Positions 10,263 to 20,594 of a stretch of DNA of 64,000 nt are shown in pieces. How positions within the stretch are numbered: position 1 is the first letter of the stretch; every line of letters starts with the position of its first letter. The notes beneath the pieces are model-generated. The model searched no databases, had not been told where the DNA came from, and saw only the letters and a program-made list of their open reading frames with translations. The DNA is taken from NCBI GenBank assembly GCA_028817895.1, contig JAPPOQ010000012.1:124001-188000 (forward strand), read 5' to 3'. Origin of the DNA: Ahrensia sp. (lineage in GTDB: Bacteria; Pseudomonadota; Alphaproteobacteria; Rhizobiales; Rhizobiaceae). Both the position numbers and the translations under genes were made by a program.

Positions 10263-11371
10263 AACAGTTTCAGATCACCAAGGCTGATATGGCCCAATCA
10301 CGGCTGGTCGCACTTGACGAGGCGGACCTGCAACCCGGCGAAGGCGAAGTTCTTGTGGCGATTGAACGGTTCGGATTTTCGGCCAACAACATCACCTATG
10401 CCGCAACGGGTGAACGCATCGGCTATTGGCAGTTTTTCCCGCCGCAGGGCGACGATGCGGGCGAGTGGGGCGTGGTGCCCGTGTGGGGCTTTGCCGATGT
10501 CATCACATCCAATTGCGCGGACATTCCCGTTGGTGAGCGGCTATTTGGGTACTTTCCGCCCGCAACACACTTGAAAATGAGGCCTGAGGGCGTTGCCAGC
10601 GGCCACTTTTTCGATGCCATGCCGCATCGTGCCGCACTGCCGCGGGGCTACAACATATATCGACGTGTCTCCGCGGAACCTGGCTATGATCGCGCGCAGG
10701 ATGATCTGCGCATGTTGCTGTTCCCGCTCTATCTCACCGCCTTTGTGCTGTGGGATCAGTTGAAGGAACATAACTGGTATGGCGCGGAACAGATCGCGCT
10801 CACCAGCGCGTCCAGCAAGACCAGTATCGGTCTGGCCTATGCACTGCATGGCGACCCAGATGCGCCGCGTGTTATCGGGCTGACTTCGGCCGCCAACGCG
10901 GAATTTGTTCAGTCGCTTGGCATTTATGACCGCGTGATCGCCTATGATGACATCGCACAAAAGCTGACCGCCAAGCCGACAACAATTGTCGACATGGCCG
11001 GAAACGCGGATGTGTTGGGCAACACCCATGCACATTTGGGCGAAGCCATGATGCGCACGCTCAATGTGGGCCTCACCCATTGGGATATAAAGCAGGACGG
11101 CGATGGTGGTGGCGCCGACGGTAAGGCCAACATAAATCGAGACCGCAGTGAGTTCTTCTTCGCGCCCAGCCGTATTCAGCAGCGTATGAAGGATTGGGGC
11201 GCGGCGGAGTTTGACGCAAAATCGCTCGGCTTCGTGCGCGACGCTGTTGCCGACAGCGCGAGTTGGCTGACGCTATCACAGCATGAAGGGCTCGCTGGTT
11301 TCGATCAGCTCTTTGCTGACATGCGTGACAACAAGGTGCCGCCTACGACCGGACTCGTCATCCTGCCATAG
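10259..11371 (+). CDS. DUF2855 family protein (MDR-like reductase fold)
   Basis: DUF2855 protein of 370 residues, related to the medium-chain dehydrogenase/quinone oxidoreductase fold. Visible features are EGEVLVAIERFGFSANNITY (N-terminal GroES-like part), WGFADVITS and VGERLFGYFPPA, then SASSKTSIGLAYAL (about 183-196), which replaces the usual nucleotide-binding glycine motif. No catalytic zinc ligands are evident. It is translationally coupled to the upstream flavoprotein. No function is established for the family as far as I know. Confidence 0.85.
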   Translation: MKQFQITKADMAQSRLVALDEADLQPGEGEVLVAIERFGFSANNITYAATGERIGYWQFFPPQGDDAGEWGVVPVWGFADVITSNCADIPVGERLFGYFPPATHLKMRPEGVASGHFFDAMPHRAALPRGYNIYRRVSAEPGYDRAQDDLRMLLFPLYLTAFVLWDQLKEHNWYGAEQIALTSASSKTSIGLAYALHGDPDAPRVIGLTSAANAEFVQSLGIYDRVIAYDDIAQKLTAKPTTIVDMAGNADVLGNTHAHLGEAMMRTLNVGLTHWDIKQDGDGGGADGKANINRDRSEFFFAPSRIQQRMKDWGAAEFDAKSLGFVRDAVADSASWLTLSQHEGLAGFDQLFADMRDNKVPPTTGLVILP

Positions 11372-11387
11372 GACAGCTCGAAGAAAA

Positions 11388-11413
11388 GGCCGCCCCGGTT
11401 TCCCGGAGCGGCC
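11388..11413 (-). terminator. Terminator of the BMP-family gene
   Basis: GGCCGC/GCGGCC outer stem and CCGG/CCGG inner stem with one C-A mismatch and a short T loop. On the minus strand the stem is followed by TTTTCTT, fitting a Rho-independent terminator for the gene that ends at 11454. It may also slow plus-strand transcripts from the DUF2855 gene. Confidence 0.75.
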
Positions 11414-11453
11414 ACAGTCATGCTCGTTGATGTATGTTTTGCCAGCCGAGTGT

Positions 11454-12470
11454 TTAGCCAGCCGGGCAGTTTGAATCGCTCATATAGTTATGAACGGTTA
11501 CCTTGCCGGACTTGATGTCAGCAGCAGCAGCTTCAACGGCTTGCAGCATTTCGTCGGAAACGAGCGGCTTGTTGTTGTCGTCCATCGCATAGCCGACACC
11601 TTCTTCCTTCAAGCCCTTCACGTCAAAACCGGCGCTCCAATCTCCGTCTTGCACATCCTTGAAGGCGTCGTAGACAGCATTGTCGACGCGCTTCAGCATG
11701 GAGGTGAGAACCTTGCCGGGATGCATTCCGTTCTGGTTGGAATCAACACCAATGCCCAAAGCGCCCGCATCGGCGGCGGCCTGAAGCACGCCGATGCCCG
11801 TTCCGCCTGCGGCGTGGTAGACAACGTCAGCGCCACGATCGATCTGCGACTTGGCCAGTTCGCCGCCCTTGACAGGGTCGTTCCACGCAGCACCAGTGGT
11901 GCCGGTCATGTTTTGGAAGACTTCCGCATCAGGATTGACGGACTTCACGCCCTGCACATAGCCGCAGGCGAATTTGCGGATCAGCGGAATGTCCATGCCA
12001 CCCACAAAGCCGACCTTGCCGGATTTCGATGCCTTCGCAGCCATCACGCCTACCAAATAAGAGCCTTCATGTTCCGAGAACAGGATGGAACGCACATTCG
12101 GCTTCTCCACAACCATGTCGACAATGGCGAATTTCGTGTCGGGAAACTCCTGCGAAACCTTTTCCAAAGCCGCGGCCTGCGAAAAGCCGATCACCACTAC
12201 CGGATTGTGACCATCGCGCGCGAAACGGCGCATGGCCTGCTCACGCTGCGCATCGTTCTGGATCTCGAAGTCCTTGTAGTCGATGCCGGTCTCGCTTTTG
12301 AAGCGCTCGGCACCCGTATAGGCAGACTCGTTGAAGCTCTTGTCATTCTTGCCGCCAAGATCGTAAACGAGAGCGGGTTTTGCCTTCGCATGTCCGTCCG
12401 CCAAAGCGGCACCAGTGGCAGCAACAGTCGCAAAAGCGGCTGCGGCGAGGCCAAGCATGAAGTTTTTCAT
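11454..12470 (-). CDS. BMP-family ABC transporter substrate-binding protein
   Basis: Periplasmic binding protein of 338 residues in the BmpA/PnrA/Med lipoprotein family, whose characterised members bind purine nucleosides. A signal peptide (residues 1-24, cleavage near AALADG) replaces the lipobox of Gram-positive members. Family blocks are LVYDLGGKNDKSFNESAY, IVDMVVEKPNVRSILFSEHE and VYHAAGGTGIGVLQAA. A GAAAGGACC ribosome-binding site precedes the ATG. No ABC permease or ATPase genes are adjacent, so its transporter must be encoded elsewhere. Confidence 0.93.
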   Translation of the reverse strand: MKNFMLGLAAAAFATVAATGAALADGHAKAKPALVYDLGGKNDKSFNESAYTGAERFKSETGIDYKDFEIQNDAQREQAMRRFARDGHNPVVVIGFSQAAALEKVSQEFPDTKFAIVDMVVEKPNVRSILFSEHEGSYLVGVMAAKASKSGKVGFVGGMDIPLIRKFACGYVQGVKSVNPDAEVFQNMTGTTGAAWNDPVKGGELAKSQIDRGADVVYHAAGGTGIGVLQAAADAGALGIGVDSNQNGMHPGKVLTSMLKRVDNAVYDAFKDVQDGDWSAGFDVKGLKEEGVGYAMDDNNKPLVSDEMLQAVEAAAADIKSGKVTVHNYMSDSNCPAG

Positions 12471-12641
12471 ATAGAGGTCCTTTCAGAACAATCCCTGAGT
12501 GAATTTTTGCGCGATACACGCGTCGACACCGCCGTCCTGAATGAACAGTTTGACGGTGACTTGGCATCAACTCTTGCATGAATGGACACAAGATGCACGT
12601 TTGCGGCATCAAAATTTTGCGTCCGCCACGGAACATGATTT

Positions 12642-13658
12642 ATGACCAGCGATCCGAACGAAGGACACCCGTGCCCAACACTGATTGGCGATATTGGCGG
12701 CACCAATGCACGCTTTCAGGTGGTCGAGGAAGACGGTTCGGTCGCACATTTTGAGCCGGTGCGCACGGCTGACTTTGCAAGCGTCCAGGACGCGATAAAG
12801 GCGGCGGTCTTAAGAGACTCCAAGCTGCGCCCGCAAACTGCAATTCTCGCCGCCGCCGGGCCAATCAAGCCGGATGGGCTCGATCTGACCAACGCGCACT
12901 GGACCATCAAGGCGGATGAGTTTCTGGCCTCAGGTCCGTGGAACGAGCTTGTTTTGATGAATGACTTCGAAGCTCAAGCGCTGGCCCTTCCCTTTTTGGG
13001 AGAAGATGATGTCGACACGCTGGGTGACGGAACGGTGATGGCTGAACGCAACAAAGCCGCCATTGGCCCCGGTACCGGGCTTGGTGTGGGCACACTGATC
13101 CATGCACAGGGCAAATGGGTGCCCGTTGCCGGTGAAGGCGGACATGTCGATCTTGGCCCGCGCTCTGATCGAGAGGCGGAAATCTGGGGACATCTGGACA
13201 CAATCGAGGGACGCATCTCCGGCGAGCAGATCCTGTGCGGCGACGGACTTGAAAATCTGTACCGAGCCTGTGCCGCGGCGAGCGACCACCCACACAAGCA
13301 CATCACCGCCGCCGACATTTCCCGGGCGGCGCTGGCAGGCAGCGATCCCGTCGCAATTGAGGCTCTATCGGTCTTTTGCGAATGCCTTGGCCGGGTTGCC
13401 GGTGATCTGGCGCTCACCAATATGGCCAAGGGCGGCATCTACATTGCGGGCGGAATTGCGCGGCAGATCCTGCCCTTCCTTCGCGATAGCCGCATTCGCA
13501 ACGCCTTTGAGGACAAGGCACCACATTCAAGAATGATGCGAGGCATCGCAACCAGCGTCGTAACCCATCCGCTTCCGGCGCTCCTCGGCCTGGCCGGCTA
13601 TGCGCGCTCGCCAAGCGACTTTCTCATCGATCTTGATCATCGCCGCTGGCATCGCTGA
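12642..13658 (+). CDS. glk: Glucokinase (Glk family)
   Basis: ATP-dependent hexokinase-fold enzyme of 338 residues that phosphorylates glucose to glucose 6-phosphate. The phosphate-1 motif LIGDIGGTNARFQVVEE is at about residues 14-30. The catalytic aspartate lies in LVLMNDFEAQALALP, the adenosine region is AAIGPGTGLGVGTLI, and the sugar-binding block VAGEGGHVDLGP is intact. This is the proteobacterial Glk type rather than a ROK protein, as no ROK zinc motif is seen. It is apparently monocistronic and diverges from the BMP gene. Confidence 0.94.
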   Translation: MTSDPNEGHPCPTLIGDIGGTNARFQVVEEDGSVAHFEPVRTADFASVQDAIKAAVLRDSKLRPQTAILAAAGPIKPDGLDLTNAHWTIKADEFLASGPWNELVLMNDFEAQALALPFLGEDDVDTLGDGTVMAERNKAAIGPGTGLGVGTLIHAQGKWVPVAGEGGHVDLGPRSDREAEIWGHLDTIEGRISGEQILCGDGLENLYRACAAASDHPHKHITAADISRAALAGSDPVAIEALSVFCECLGRVAGDLALTNMAKGGIYIAGGIARQILPFLRDSRIRNAFEDKAPHSRMMRGIATSVVTHPLPALLGLAGYARSPSDFLIDLDHRRWHR

Positions 13659-13830
13659 CGCCGTTCGGCACAACAGCCTCTCGACAAATAAGTCACACCG
13701 ACACGTCAATGTGCTAGAGCGCAGCAAACGACCCTATGCTGGCCCAATTGGGCTGATTAGTGAGCCGCTCAGGTTCCGCACCCTCGTCCTGCGCTGTCGG
13801 GCGACGCGAACCGGCATATGGGGCACTGCG

Positions 13831-15654
13831 ATGAACAAGCTGCTGAAATTCGTGCTGAAATCGCCAGACGATACCGGCATTCTTCAGCGCATGGCACGCG
13901 AAAATCTGCCGACCTATCGTAAACAATATGCCCTCGCCATTGTCTGCCTTCTCATCATGGCGGGCATCACAGCCTTTAGCGCATGGCTGATGGGGCCAAT
14001 CGTCAAGGACGTCTTTTACGGCAATGACATGAACCAGGCGATGGTTCTGTCGCTCACAGTGGTCGGGCTGTTTCTGGTGAAAGGCATCGTTTCCTACATC
14101 CAGTCGGTGCAATTGGCGCGCATCGGCAACAACATGGTGGCCCGCTACCAGAGGCGTGTTTTCGACCATCTCCTGTCGCTTGATGTTGGCTTCTTTGCCA
14201 AACAGCATTCTGCCGGACTGGTCAGCCGGATCAACAGCAACATTGCCGGTGTCAAGGACATGCTCAACACGATCATTCTGGGCTTTGTGCGGGATCTCGT
14301 CACCCTGATCGGGCTGATCGGTGTGATGGTCTATCGCGATCCCTATATGTCGCTTGCCATTTTGGTCATCGGGCCGATCGTCCTCTACACGCTGGCCCGC
14401 TACGCCAGGCGCGTGAAACGCATCGCCCGCCAGGAAGTGCAGATCAACGCACAGGTCGCGACAGCAATGCAGGAATCGGCGCATGGCATATCGGTGGTCA
14501 AGGCCTTCACCATGGAAGGCCAACTCAAATCCAAGCTGAACGCGCTCACCAAGCTGGTGGAAGGTCGGGCCAACAAAATCGCCAACATCACAGCGAAAAC
14601 CAGCCCATTGATGGAAACCATCACAGGTTTCGCCATCGCCGCTGTGATCGCCTATGGCGGCTGGCGGGTCATTAATCACGGCTACGAGCCCAGCGATCTG
14701 ACCTCCTTCATGACCGCGCTGCTGCTCGCCTACGACCCTGCCAAAAGGCTGGCGAAACTGCGGGTTACGCTGGAACGTGCGTTGGTCAATGCGCGCATGG
14801 TGTATGAAATTCTCGACACCCAGCCGAGCCGTATCGCCAAGGCCGCCGTCGCGTCGCAGGACTTCGAGGTGGCAACAGGCCGGATAGAGTTTCGCGATGT
14901 CACTTTCCGATATGGAGAGCATGACGACACGGAAGGGGGTTCGGGCCCGATCCTGCGTCCGCCACCCGTTATTCAGAACATGTCATTCACGGCGGAAGCC
15001 GGGCAGACGACTGCGCTGGTTGGGCCGTCCGGTGGCGGGAAATCCACCATCATTTCACTCATTCAGCGCTTTTATGATCCGGAAAGCGGGGCGATCGAGG
15101 TCGACCATCAGGACATTGCGGCCGTCGAACCGCAAGAACTGCGAGCCAGCATCGCCTATGTCTCCCAAACGCCGATCCTCTTTCAGGGCACGGTGCGCGA
15201 AAATCTGCGCTACGCCAATCCGGATGCTACGGATAAGGAGATCGAGGCCGCAGCCCGCTCTGCACAGGCCCATGATTTCATCACAGCCATGCCGGAAGGC
15301 TACGACACGCCGCTTGATGAAAATGCCGGCAACCTGTCAGGCGGCCAGCGCCAGCGCCTTTCGATTGCGCGGGCATTGGTGCGCAATGCGCCCATCCTGC
15401 TGCTGGATGAAGCAACATCTGCGCTCGACAATGAGTCGGAAGCCCTTGTGCAACGCGCCCTTGATGAGTTGATGGAAGGACGGACGACCATCGTCATCGC
15501 ACACCGCCTGTCGACCATCTCCAATGCCGACAAGATCCTGGTTGTCGACAGCGGGCAGATCGTTGATGAAGGCAGCCATGGAGAGTTGATGGCCAAGGGC
15601 AACAGCGCCTATGCCAAGCTGCACAATGTAACGCGGCGGCAAAAAAAGCACTGA
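13831..15654 (+). CDS. ABC exporter, MsbA-like (fused TMD-NBD)
   Basis: Type I exporter half-transporter of 607 residues. The N-terminal ABC membrane domain (about 35-320) has several hydrophobic helices, and the NBD has Walker [14 protein letters not shown], the signature [15 protein letters not shown] and Walker [12 protein letters not shown]. Its likely role is flipping a lipid or polysaccharide precursor; MsbA-like function is a family guess. The frame is open upstream to 13600, overlapping glk, but the ATG at 13831 ([14 protein letters not shown]) gives the normal N-terminus. It may be transcribed with dapB, 26 bp downstream. Confidence 0.9.
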   Translation: MNKLLKFVLKSPDDTGILQRMARENLPTYRKQYALAIVCLLIMAGITAFSAWLMGPIVKDVFYGNDMNQAMVLSLTVVGLFLVKGIVSYIQSVQLARIGNNMVARYQRRVFDHLLSLDVGFFAKQHSAGLVSRINSNIAGVKDMLNTIILGFVRDLVTLIGLIGVMVYRDPYMSLAILVIGPIVLYTLARYARRVKRIARQEVQINAQVATAMQESAHGISVVKAFTMEGQLKSKLNALTKLVEGRANKIANITAKTSPLMETITGFAIAAVIAYGGWRVINHGYEPSDLTSFMTALLLAYDPAKRLAKLRVTLERALVNARMVYEILDTQPSRIAKAAVASQDFEVATGRIEFRDVTFRYGEHDDTEGGSGPILRPPPVIQNMSFTAEAGQTTALVGPSGGGKSTIISLIQRFYDPESGAIEVDHQDIAAVEPQELRASIAYVSQTPILFQGTVRENLRYANPDATDKEIEAAARSAQAHDFITAMPEGYDTPLDENAGNLSGGQRQRLSIARALVRNAPILLLDEATSALDNESEALVQRALDELMEGRTTIVIAHRLSTISNADKILVVDSGQIVDEGSHGELMAKGNSAYAKLHNVTRRQKKH

Positions 15655-15680
15655 ACCGCGAGGCGGCGGAGACGAACACA

Positions 15681-16499
15681 ATGAGTGATATGAAAATCGT
15701 GGTTGTCGGCGCCGCCGGTCGCATGGGTCAAAGCCTCATTCGCGCCGTGACGGAGACACATGGCATCGTGCTGAGCGCCGCCATCGAACGCTATGGCGCC
15801 GATTGTCTCGGTCGCGATAGTGGCGAACTCGCAGGAGTTGGACGAAACGGTGTTGAGATCAGCAGCGACGCTCTTGCCGCCTTTGCCCATGCTGACGGCG
15901 TTCTGGACTTCACAGTCCCGGCAGCGAGCGTTGAGTTTTCCGGTCTGGCAGCACAGGCGCGCATCGTGCATGTCATTGGCACGACAGGTTGCACGGCGGA
16001 CGATGAGAAGCACTTCGACGCGGCCTCGCGCCATGCCCGCATCGTCAAATCCGGCAATATGAGCCTCGGGGTAAACCTGCTCGCCGTGCTGGTGAAACAG
16101 GCCGCGAAGGCGCTTGCAGCACAGGATTTCGACATCGAGGTTCTGGAGATGCATCACAAGCACAAGGTGGATGCCCCTTCCGGTACGGCTCTGCTGCTTG
16201 GTGAAGCGGCAGCGCAGGGTCGCAATGTCGCTTTGGCCGAAAAGGCCGTGAAGGTGCGCGATGGCATAACGGGTGCGCGCGAGGAAAGCTCGATCGGCTT
16301 TGCGACCTTGCGCGGCGGCTCGGTTATCGGCGAACATTCCGTGCTTTTCGCGGGTGAAGGCGAAACGATCAAAATCGCCCATCGCGCGACCGATCGACAG
16401 TTGTTTGCGCGCGGTGCGGTCAAGGCGGCACTCTGGGCTTTCGACAAAAAGCCGGGTCGCTATGACATGCTCGACGTGCTTGGATTGAAGACCAACTAG
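15681..16499 (+). CDS. dapB: 4-hydroxy-tetrahydrodipicolinate reductase
   Basis: Lysine and diaminopimelate pathway enzyme of 272 residues that reduces 4-hydroxy-tetrahydrodipicolinate with NAD(P)H. The N-terminal cofactor motif is [17 protein letters not shown]. The DapB signature [20 protein letters not shown] carries the substrate-binding His pair and the catalytic Lys. The paired gpmA gene 38 bp downstream is the standard arrangement in Hyphomicrobiales. Confidence 0.97.
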   Translation: MSDMKIVVVGAAGRMGQSLIRAVTETHGIVLSAAIERYGADCLGRDSGELAGVGRNGVEISSDALAAFAHADGVLDFTVPAASVEFSGLAAQARIVHVIGTTGCTADDEKHFDAASRHARIVKSGNMSLGVNLLAVLVKQAAKALAAQDFDIEVLEMHHKHKVDAPSGTALLLGEAAAQGRNVALAEKAVKVRDGITGAREESSIGFATLRGGSVIGEHSVLFAGEGETIKIAHRATDRQLFARGAVKAALWAFDKKPGRYDMLDVLGLKTN

Positions 16500-16537
16500 C
16501 GAGCGCCGATCCGGCTCAAACGAAAGGGCAAACTCAG

Positions 16538-17179
16538 ATGACGGGAACAATGGTTCTGGTCCGCCATGGGCAAAGCGAATGGAACGAAAAGAACCTGTTC
16601 ACGGGTTGGAAAGACCCGGATCTTACAGCCAAGGGCGAGGCGGAAGCGCAGGAGGCCGGTCGCGTGCTGGCCGAGGGCGGTTATCGCTTCGACATCGCTT
16701 TCACCTCCGATCTCACTCGTGCGCAGCGCACATGCCAGTACATCCTTGATGGAGTCGGCCAGTCCGATCTGGAGACCATTCGTGACCAGGCGCTCAATGA
16801 GCGGAACTACGGCGATCTTGCAGGCCTTAACAAGGATGATGCGCGTGCCAAATGGGGCGAGGACCAGGTTCATATCTGGCGACGCAGCTACGATATTCCG
16901 CCGCCGGGCGATGATGGCGAAAGCCTCAAAGACACCGGCGCGCGCGTCTGGCCCTATTACATGCAGGCCATTTTGCCACGCGTGATGCGCGGCGAAACGG
17001 CGCTCGTGGCGGCACATGGCAATTCACTGCGATCCATGGTGATGGTGCTGGACGGTCTGTCACGCGATGAAGTGACTGGGCTCAATCTGGCAACCGGCGT
17101 GCCCATGGTCTACCGGCTCAACGCGGACACGACGGTTGCGGCAAAAGAGGTTCTGGGAGACATGTCCGGCGCACACTGA
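16538..17179 (+). CDS. gpmA: 2,3-bisphosphoglycerate-dependent phosphoglycerate mutase
   Basis: Glycolytic and gluconeogenic mutase (213 residues; the shorter rhizobial type) interconverting 3- and 2-phosphoglycerate through a phosphohistidine. The catalytic histidine lies in [19 protein letters not shown], the conserved [16 protein letters not shown] supplies the catalytic glutamate, and the second histidine is in [13 protein letters not shown]. It is downstream of dapB and 11 bp upstream of the ASCH gene, so the three may share a transcript. Confidence 0.96.
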   Translation: MTGTMVLVRHGQSEWNEKNLFTGWKDPDLTAKGEAEAQEAGRVLAEGGYRFDIAFTSDLTRAQRTCQYILDGVGQSDLETIRDQALNERNYGDLAGLNKDDARAKWGEDQVHIWRRSYDIPPPGDDGESLKDTGARVWPYYMQAILPRVMRGETALVAAHGNSLRSMVMVLDGLSRDEVTGLNLATGVPMVYRLNADTTVAAKEVLGDMSGAH

Positions 17180-17190
17180 TCGATCTGTAT

Positions 17191-17739
17191 ATGTCGGAAC
17201 AAAGCCTTCCACCGCTGGCACTCTCTGTTCGACAACCTTGGGCCTGGGCGATCATATTTGGCGGCAAGGACATCGAAAATCGCAGCGAAGGGTCGACACG
17301 CGCCCGCGGGATGGACTGTCGTTCAATCTGCATTCACGCCGCAAGTTCGATGCGCGAAAAGGAATATCGTTGGGCCCTTTGGCGGCTGCAACAAGACGGT
17401 GTGACGCTGCCAAGACCGGATGAGATGGTCTATGGCGGCATCATCGGCATGGTCGAGGTTGTCGACATTGTCTCGCACAGTGACAGCCCATGGTTTGGCG
17501 GGCCACGCGGTCTGGTGCTTAGCAATCCTCAGCCTATCGATCCAATCCCGGCCAAGGGTGAGCTTGGCTATTTCTGCTGGAAAACTGGAACTGATTTCAC
17601 GGCACCAAAGCCCTGGATGATCAACTACACCCGCACCAATGATGACAGTTTGACCGGCGAGTTGTTTCCCGACGCGCCTCTGTCCTTCCGCGAACCGCCG
17701 GACAAGCCGTTTGGGCGTTCTTCAAAAAAGGATGATTGA
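17191..17739 (+). CDS. ASCH (PUA-like) domain protein
   Basis: Cytoplasmic protein of 182 residues with an ASCH-type PUA-like fold: LALSVRQPWAWAIIFGGKDIE at the N-terminus (the conserved Q-P-WA and GxKxIE-N-R signature), SICIHAASSM, and YGGIIGMVEVVDIV. ASCH proteins are predicted RNA- or nucleobase-binding modules and some are amidohydrolases acting on N4-acylcytidine. The exact role is unknown. It ends 8 bp from the convergent coaBC stop, leaving no room for a conventional separate terminator. Confidence 0.8.
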   Translation: MSEQSLPPLALSVRQPWAWAIIFGGKDIENRSEGSTRARGMDCRSICIHAASSMREKEYRWALWRLQQDGVTLPRPDEMVYGGIIGMVEVVDIVSHSDSPWFGGPRGLVLSNPQPIDPIPAKGELGYFCWKTGTDFTAPKPWMINYTRTNDDSLTGELFPDAPLSFREPPDKPFGRSSKKDD

Positions 17740-17747
17740 AAAGGAGC

Positions 17748-18977
17748 TCACACTTCGACCACTTCGAAGCGCTCCATGACCTTTTCGACAAGCCGGACGG
17801 CAACATCCTGCTTGCTCGCCTTCGGCCATTGGTCGGCACTGGTTTTTGTCACCAATATCACCGCGTTGTGATCCCCGCCAAAAGTGCCGGTTTCGGCTGA
17901 GACATCATTGGCAACGATCCAGTCCGCTCCCTTGGAGGCGAGTTTTCTGCGGGCATTGTCGACGATATTCTCGGTCTCCGCCGCAAAACCAACAACCAGA
18001 GCTGGACGGCGGTCTCCGGTGCCGATGGTCTTCAGAATATCGGGGTTCTCCACCATATTGAGCGCGGGCGGTGCGCCATCGCCCTTCTTCTTGATCTTTT
18101 GACCAGCCTTCGCATCCACACGCCAATCCGCAACCGCCGCGACGAAGACACCGATGTCGGCTGGCAATGAGCTCTCAACAGCGGCCATCATGTCGCGCGC
18201 CGAGGTCACATCTATCGTGGTCACGCCTTTTGGCGGGTCGATCGCCACCGGGCCTGAAATCAGCGTGACATCCGCTCCGGCGCGCGCCAATGCGGCTGCG
18301 ATCGCATGCCCCTGCTTTCCCGATGAGTGGTTGGAAATGTAGCGCACCGGATCGATGTCTTCACGCGTCGGTCCTGAGGTTACTATCGCGCGTTTTCCGG
18401 CCAGCGGCTTTGGCGTATCATCAAGCAGCGCTTCCAGTGCGGCCACAATTTCAAGCGGTTCGGCCATACGCCCAAGCCCGGCCTCACCCGATTCCGCCAT
18501 CTCGCCAGATTCGGGACCGACAAAATTCATTCCATCCTCTGCCAAAGTGAGGACATTGCGCTGCGTTGCTGGCGCAGCCCACATGACAGGGTTCATCGCT
18601 GCGGCGACAAGCACCGGTTTGGTGGTGGCAAGCAGTACGGTGGAGGCGAGATCATCGGCCAATCCATGCGCCATCTTTGCCATCAGATCAGCCGTCGCCG
18701 GAGCAACAACGATGGCGTCGCAATCCCGCGCCAGTCGAATATGACCGATATCCTGTTCGGCCTCACGGTCCCAAAGATCGGTGAAAACCGTATCCGCGAT
18801 CAACGCTCCCATCGCCATGGGAGTGACGAATTGCTGCGCGGCAGACGTCATCACACAACGAATGCGCGCGCCACGCTCACGCAGTCTTCTTGCAAGATCG
18901 AGCGTCTTGTATGCAGCAATGCCACCTGAAACGACAAGCAGGATCGTGCGATCAGCTAGAGGGCTTTGATATGTCAT
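17748..18977 (-). CDS. coaBC: Bifunctional phosphopantothenoylcysteine decarboxylase / phosphopantothenate-cysteine ligase
   Basis: Coenzyme A biosynthesis enzyme of 409 residues. The N-terminal CoaC flavoprotein domain (about 1-190) has ILLVVSGGIAAYKTLDLARR and the AAMNPVMW block with the active-site region. The CoaB ligase domain (about 195-400) opens with AIVTSGPTREDIDPVRYISN followed by SSGKQGHAIAAAL, and has KIKKKGDGAPPALNMVENPDI. It is downstream of ubiB with a 21-bp gap, part of the ubiE-ubiB-coaBC group common in Hyphomicrobiales. Confidence 0.97.
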   Translation of the reverse strand: MTYQSPLADRTILLVVSGGIAAYKTLDLARRLRERGARIRCVMTSAAQQFVTPMAMGALIADTVFTDLWDREAEQDIGHIRLARDCDAIVVAPATADLMAKMAHGLADDLASTVLLATTKPVLVAAAMNPVMWAAPATQRNVLTLAEDGMNFVGPESGEMAESGEAGLGRMAEPLEIVAALEALLDDTPKPLAGKRAIVTSGPTREDIDPVRYISNHSSGKQGHAIAAALARAGADVTLISGPVAIDPPKGVTTIDVTSARDMMAAVESSLPADIGVFVAAVADWRVDAKAGQKIKKKGDGAPPALNMVENPDILKTIGTGDRRPALVVGFAAETENIVDNARRKLASKGADWIVANDVSAETGTFGGDHNAVILVTKTSADQWPKASKQDVAVRLVEKVMERFEVVEV

Positions 18978-18998
18978 TGCACCAGCCTATCACCGCCC

Positions 18999-20576
18999 TC
19001 AAAAAAGCGTCCACACCCCAGCGACCGCAGCGGCTGCAATAATCCAGAGCGCGACGCGTCCCGAGCGCGAGTGACGCGCCTCTGCTTTGCCGATCGCCTC
19101 GATGGTGGGCTGATCGAGCCGCACACCGTTCTTGGCCATGGTGTCGATCTCTTCGCTGAGCGTTTCCAATCGACGCGCAAATTCCGGCGCCATGCGGACG
19201 AGTCTGCCCGCGGCCCGCGCACCTTCGTTTAGATCGCTCATCACACCAATCGGGCCGATCTGTTTGCGCACATAGTCGGTCACGATCGGTTCGGCAGAGG
19301 TCCACATATTGAAATGCGGATCGAGCGAGCGCGCCACGCCTTCGACCACCACCATGGTCTTTTGCAGCAACAGAAGCTGCGGCTGTGTTTTCATCTCAAA
19401 CAGTTCGGTGACTTCAAACAGCAGCGAGAGCAGACTGGCCATCGAGACCTTGTCCGCGGGCTGGCCGTGGATCGGCTCGCCCACAGCTCGTAGAGCCTGC
19501 GCAAAGCTCGCCACGTCCTTGTGCGCAGGAACGTAGCCAGCTTCAAAATGCACCTCCGCGACCCGGCGGTAGTCGCGCGTGATGAAGCCGTAAAGAATTT
19601 CGGCCAGAAAGCGCTTCTCAGGTTTGCCGATCCGGCCTGAAATGCCGAGATCGACGGCGACGATATCACCGTCCGGGGCGACGAACAGATTGCCGGGATG
19701 CATGTCGGCATGGAAGAAGCCGTCGCGCAAAGCGTGATGCAGAAAGGCCTGATTGATGCGATTTGCAAGCGTTGGCAGGTCGTGATGGCTGGCGCGCAAT
19801 GCGGTCAGATCGTTCATCTTGATGCCGTCGACCCAATCCATCGTCAGGCAGTCACGACCGGACCGCGCCCAGTCGATGTCCGGCAGGCGGAAGCCTTCAT
19901 CGTTGCGGATATTCTGCGCCATCTCCGAAAATCCGGCGGCTTCCAGACGCAGATCCATCTCAAGTTTTGCAGAGGCCGCCAGCATGTCGACACTGTCGAT
20001 CAGCCGCAGGCGACGCGTGGCAGGAAAGAAGCGCTCCAGCGCATGGGCTGCGGTGTAAAAGGTCTTCAGATCATGCGCGAAACGCGCGCGAATGCCGGGA
20101 CGGATCACCTTGACGGCAACGGAGTGTTCTGTGCCGTCATCATCTTGCACGATGGCCTTGTGAACCTGCGCCACAGAGGCGGCCGCGACCGGCCGACCGA
20201 ACTGGGAGTAAAGCTCCTCAAGCGGGGCAAACAGGGTTCTTTCAACCCGCTCGCGCGCTTCCTCTTGCGAGAACGGATCCATGCGGTCTTGCAGCAGTTC
20301 AAGATCGAGCGCGATGGATTTGCCCACAATGTCCGGTCGCGTAGCGAGAAACTGTCCAAGCTTCACCCAGCTTGGCCCAAGACGGTTGAGAGCTCGCGAG
20401 AGCACGGTGGATTGCGCCTGGTTGGAGGCACGCTTTCGCTCGACGAAACGCGCAATACGCTTCAGCGTCACGATGGGTGGCGGCGCGCCTTCATCGGGCA
20501 AAGCGGTGATCACACCTTCGCGCAACAGCACCCAAAGTGCACGAATAAGCGAGAACCAGGGACGAATGGACGGCAT
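18999..20576 (-). CDS. ubiB: UbiB/ABC1 family atypical kinase for ubiquinone biosynthesis
   Basis: Membrane-associated protein-kinase-like ATPase of 525 residues needed for ubiquinone synthesis. The UbiB-specific KXGQ motif is in GPSWVKLGQFLATRPDIVG. The Ala-rich nucleotide loop leads to AVKVIRPGI, and the kinase catalytic and metal motifs are FFHADMHPGNLFV and VDLGISGRIG. A C-terminal hydrophobic segment (WIIAAAAVAGVWTLF) anchors it. It lies 18 bp downstream of ubiE. Confidence 0.96.
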   Translation of the reverse strand: MPSIRPWFSLIRALWVLLREGVITALPDEGAPPPIVTLKRIARFVERKRASNQAQSTVLSRALNRLGPSWVKLGQFLATRPDIVGKSIALDLELLQDRMDPFSQEEARERVERTLFAPLEELYSQFGRPVAAASVAQVHKAIVQDDDGTEHSVAVKVIRPGIRARFAHDLKTFYTAAHALERFFPATRRLRLIDSVDMLAASAKLEMDLRLEAAGFSEMAQNIRNDEGFRLPDIDWARSGRDCLTMDWVDGIKMNDLTALRASHHDLPTLANRINQAFLHHALRDGFFHADMHPGNLFVAPDGDIVAVDLGISGRIGKPEKRFLAEILYGFITRDYRRVAEVHFEAGYVPAHKDVASFAQALRAVGEPIHGQPADKVSMASLLSLLFEVTELFEMKTQPQLLLLQKTMVVVEGVARSLDPHFNMWTSAEPIVTDYVRKQIGPIGVMSDLNEGARAAGRLVRMAPEFARRLETLSEEIDTMAKNGVRLDQPTIEAIGKAEARHSRSGRVALWIIAAAAVAGVWTLF

Positions 20577-20594
20577 GGAATTAAAGATGGTTCG

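Noticed and set aside
13742-13753. Palindrome GCCCAATTGGGC upstream of the ABC exporter as an operator
   Set aside because: A single short palindrome with no spacing to recognisable promoter boxes; not enough support.
13600-13830. N-terminal extension of the ABC exporter to 684 residues
   Set aside because: It overlaps glk and has an Arg-rich, non-family composition; the ATG at 13831 gives the normal exporter start.
13714-14922. 402-residue minus-strand frame
   Set aside because: Fully antisense to the ABC exporter; His- and Asp-rich composition typical of a shadow frame.
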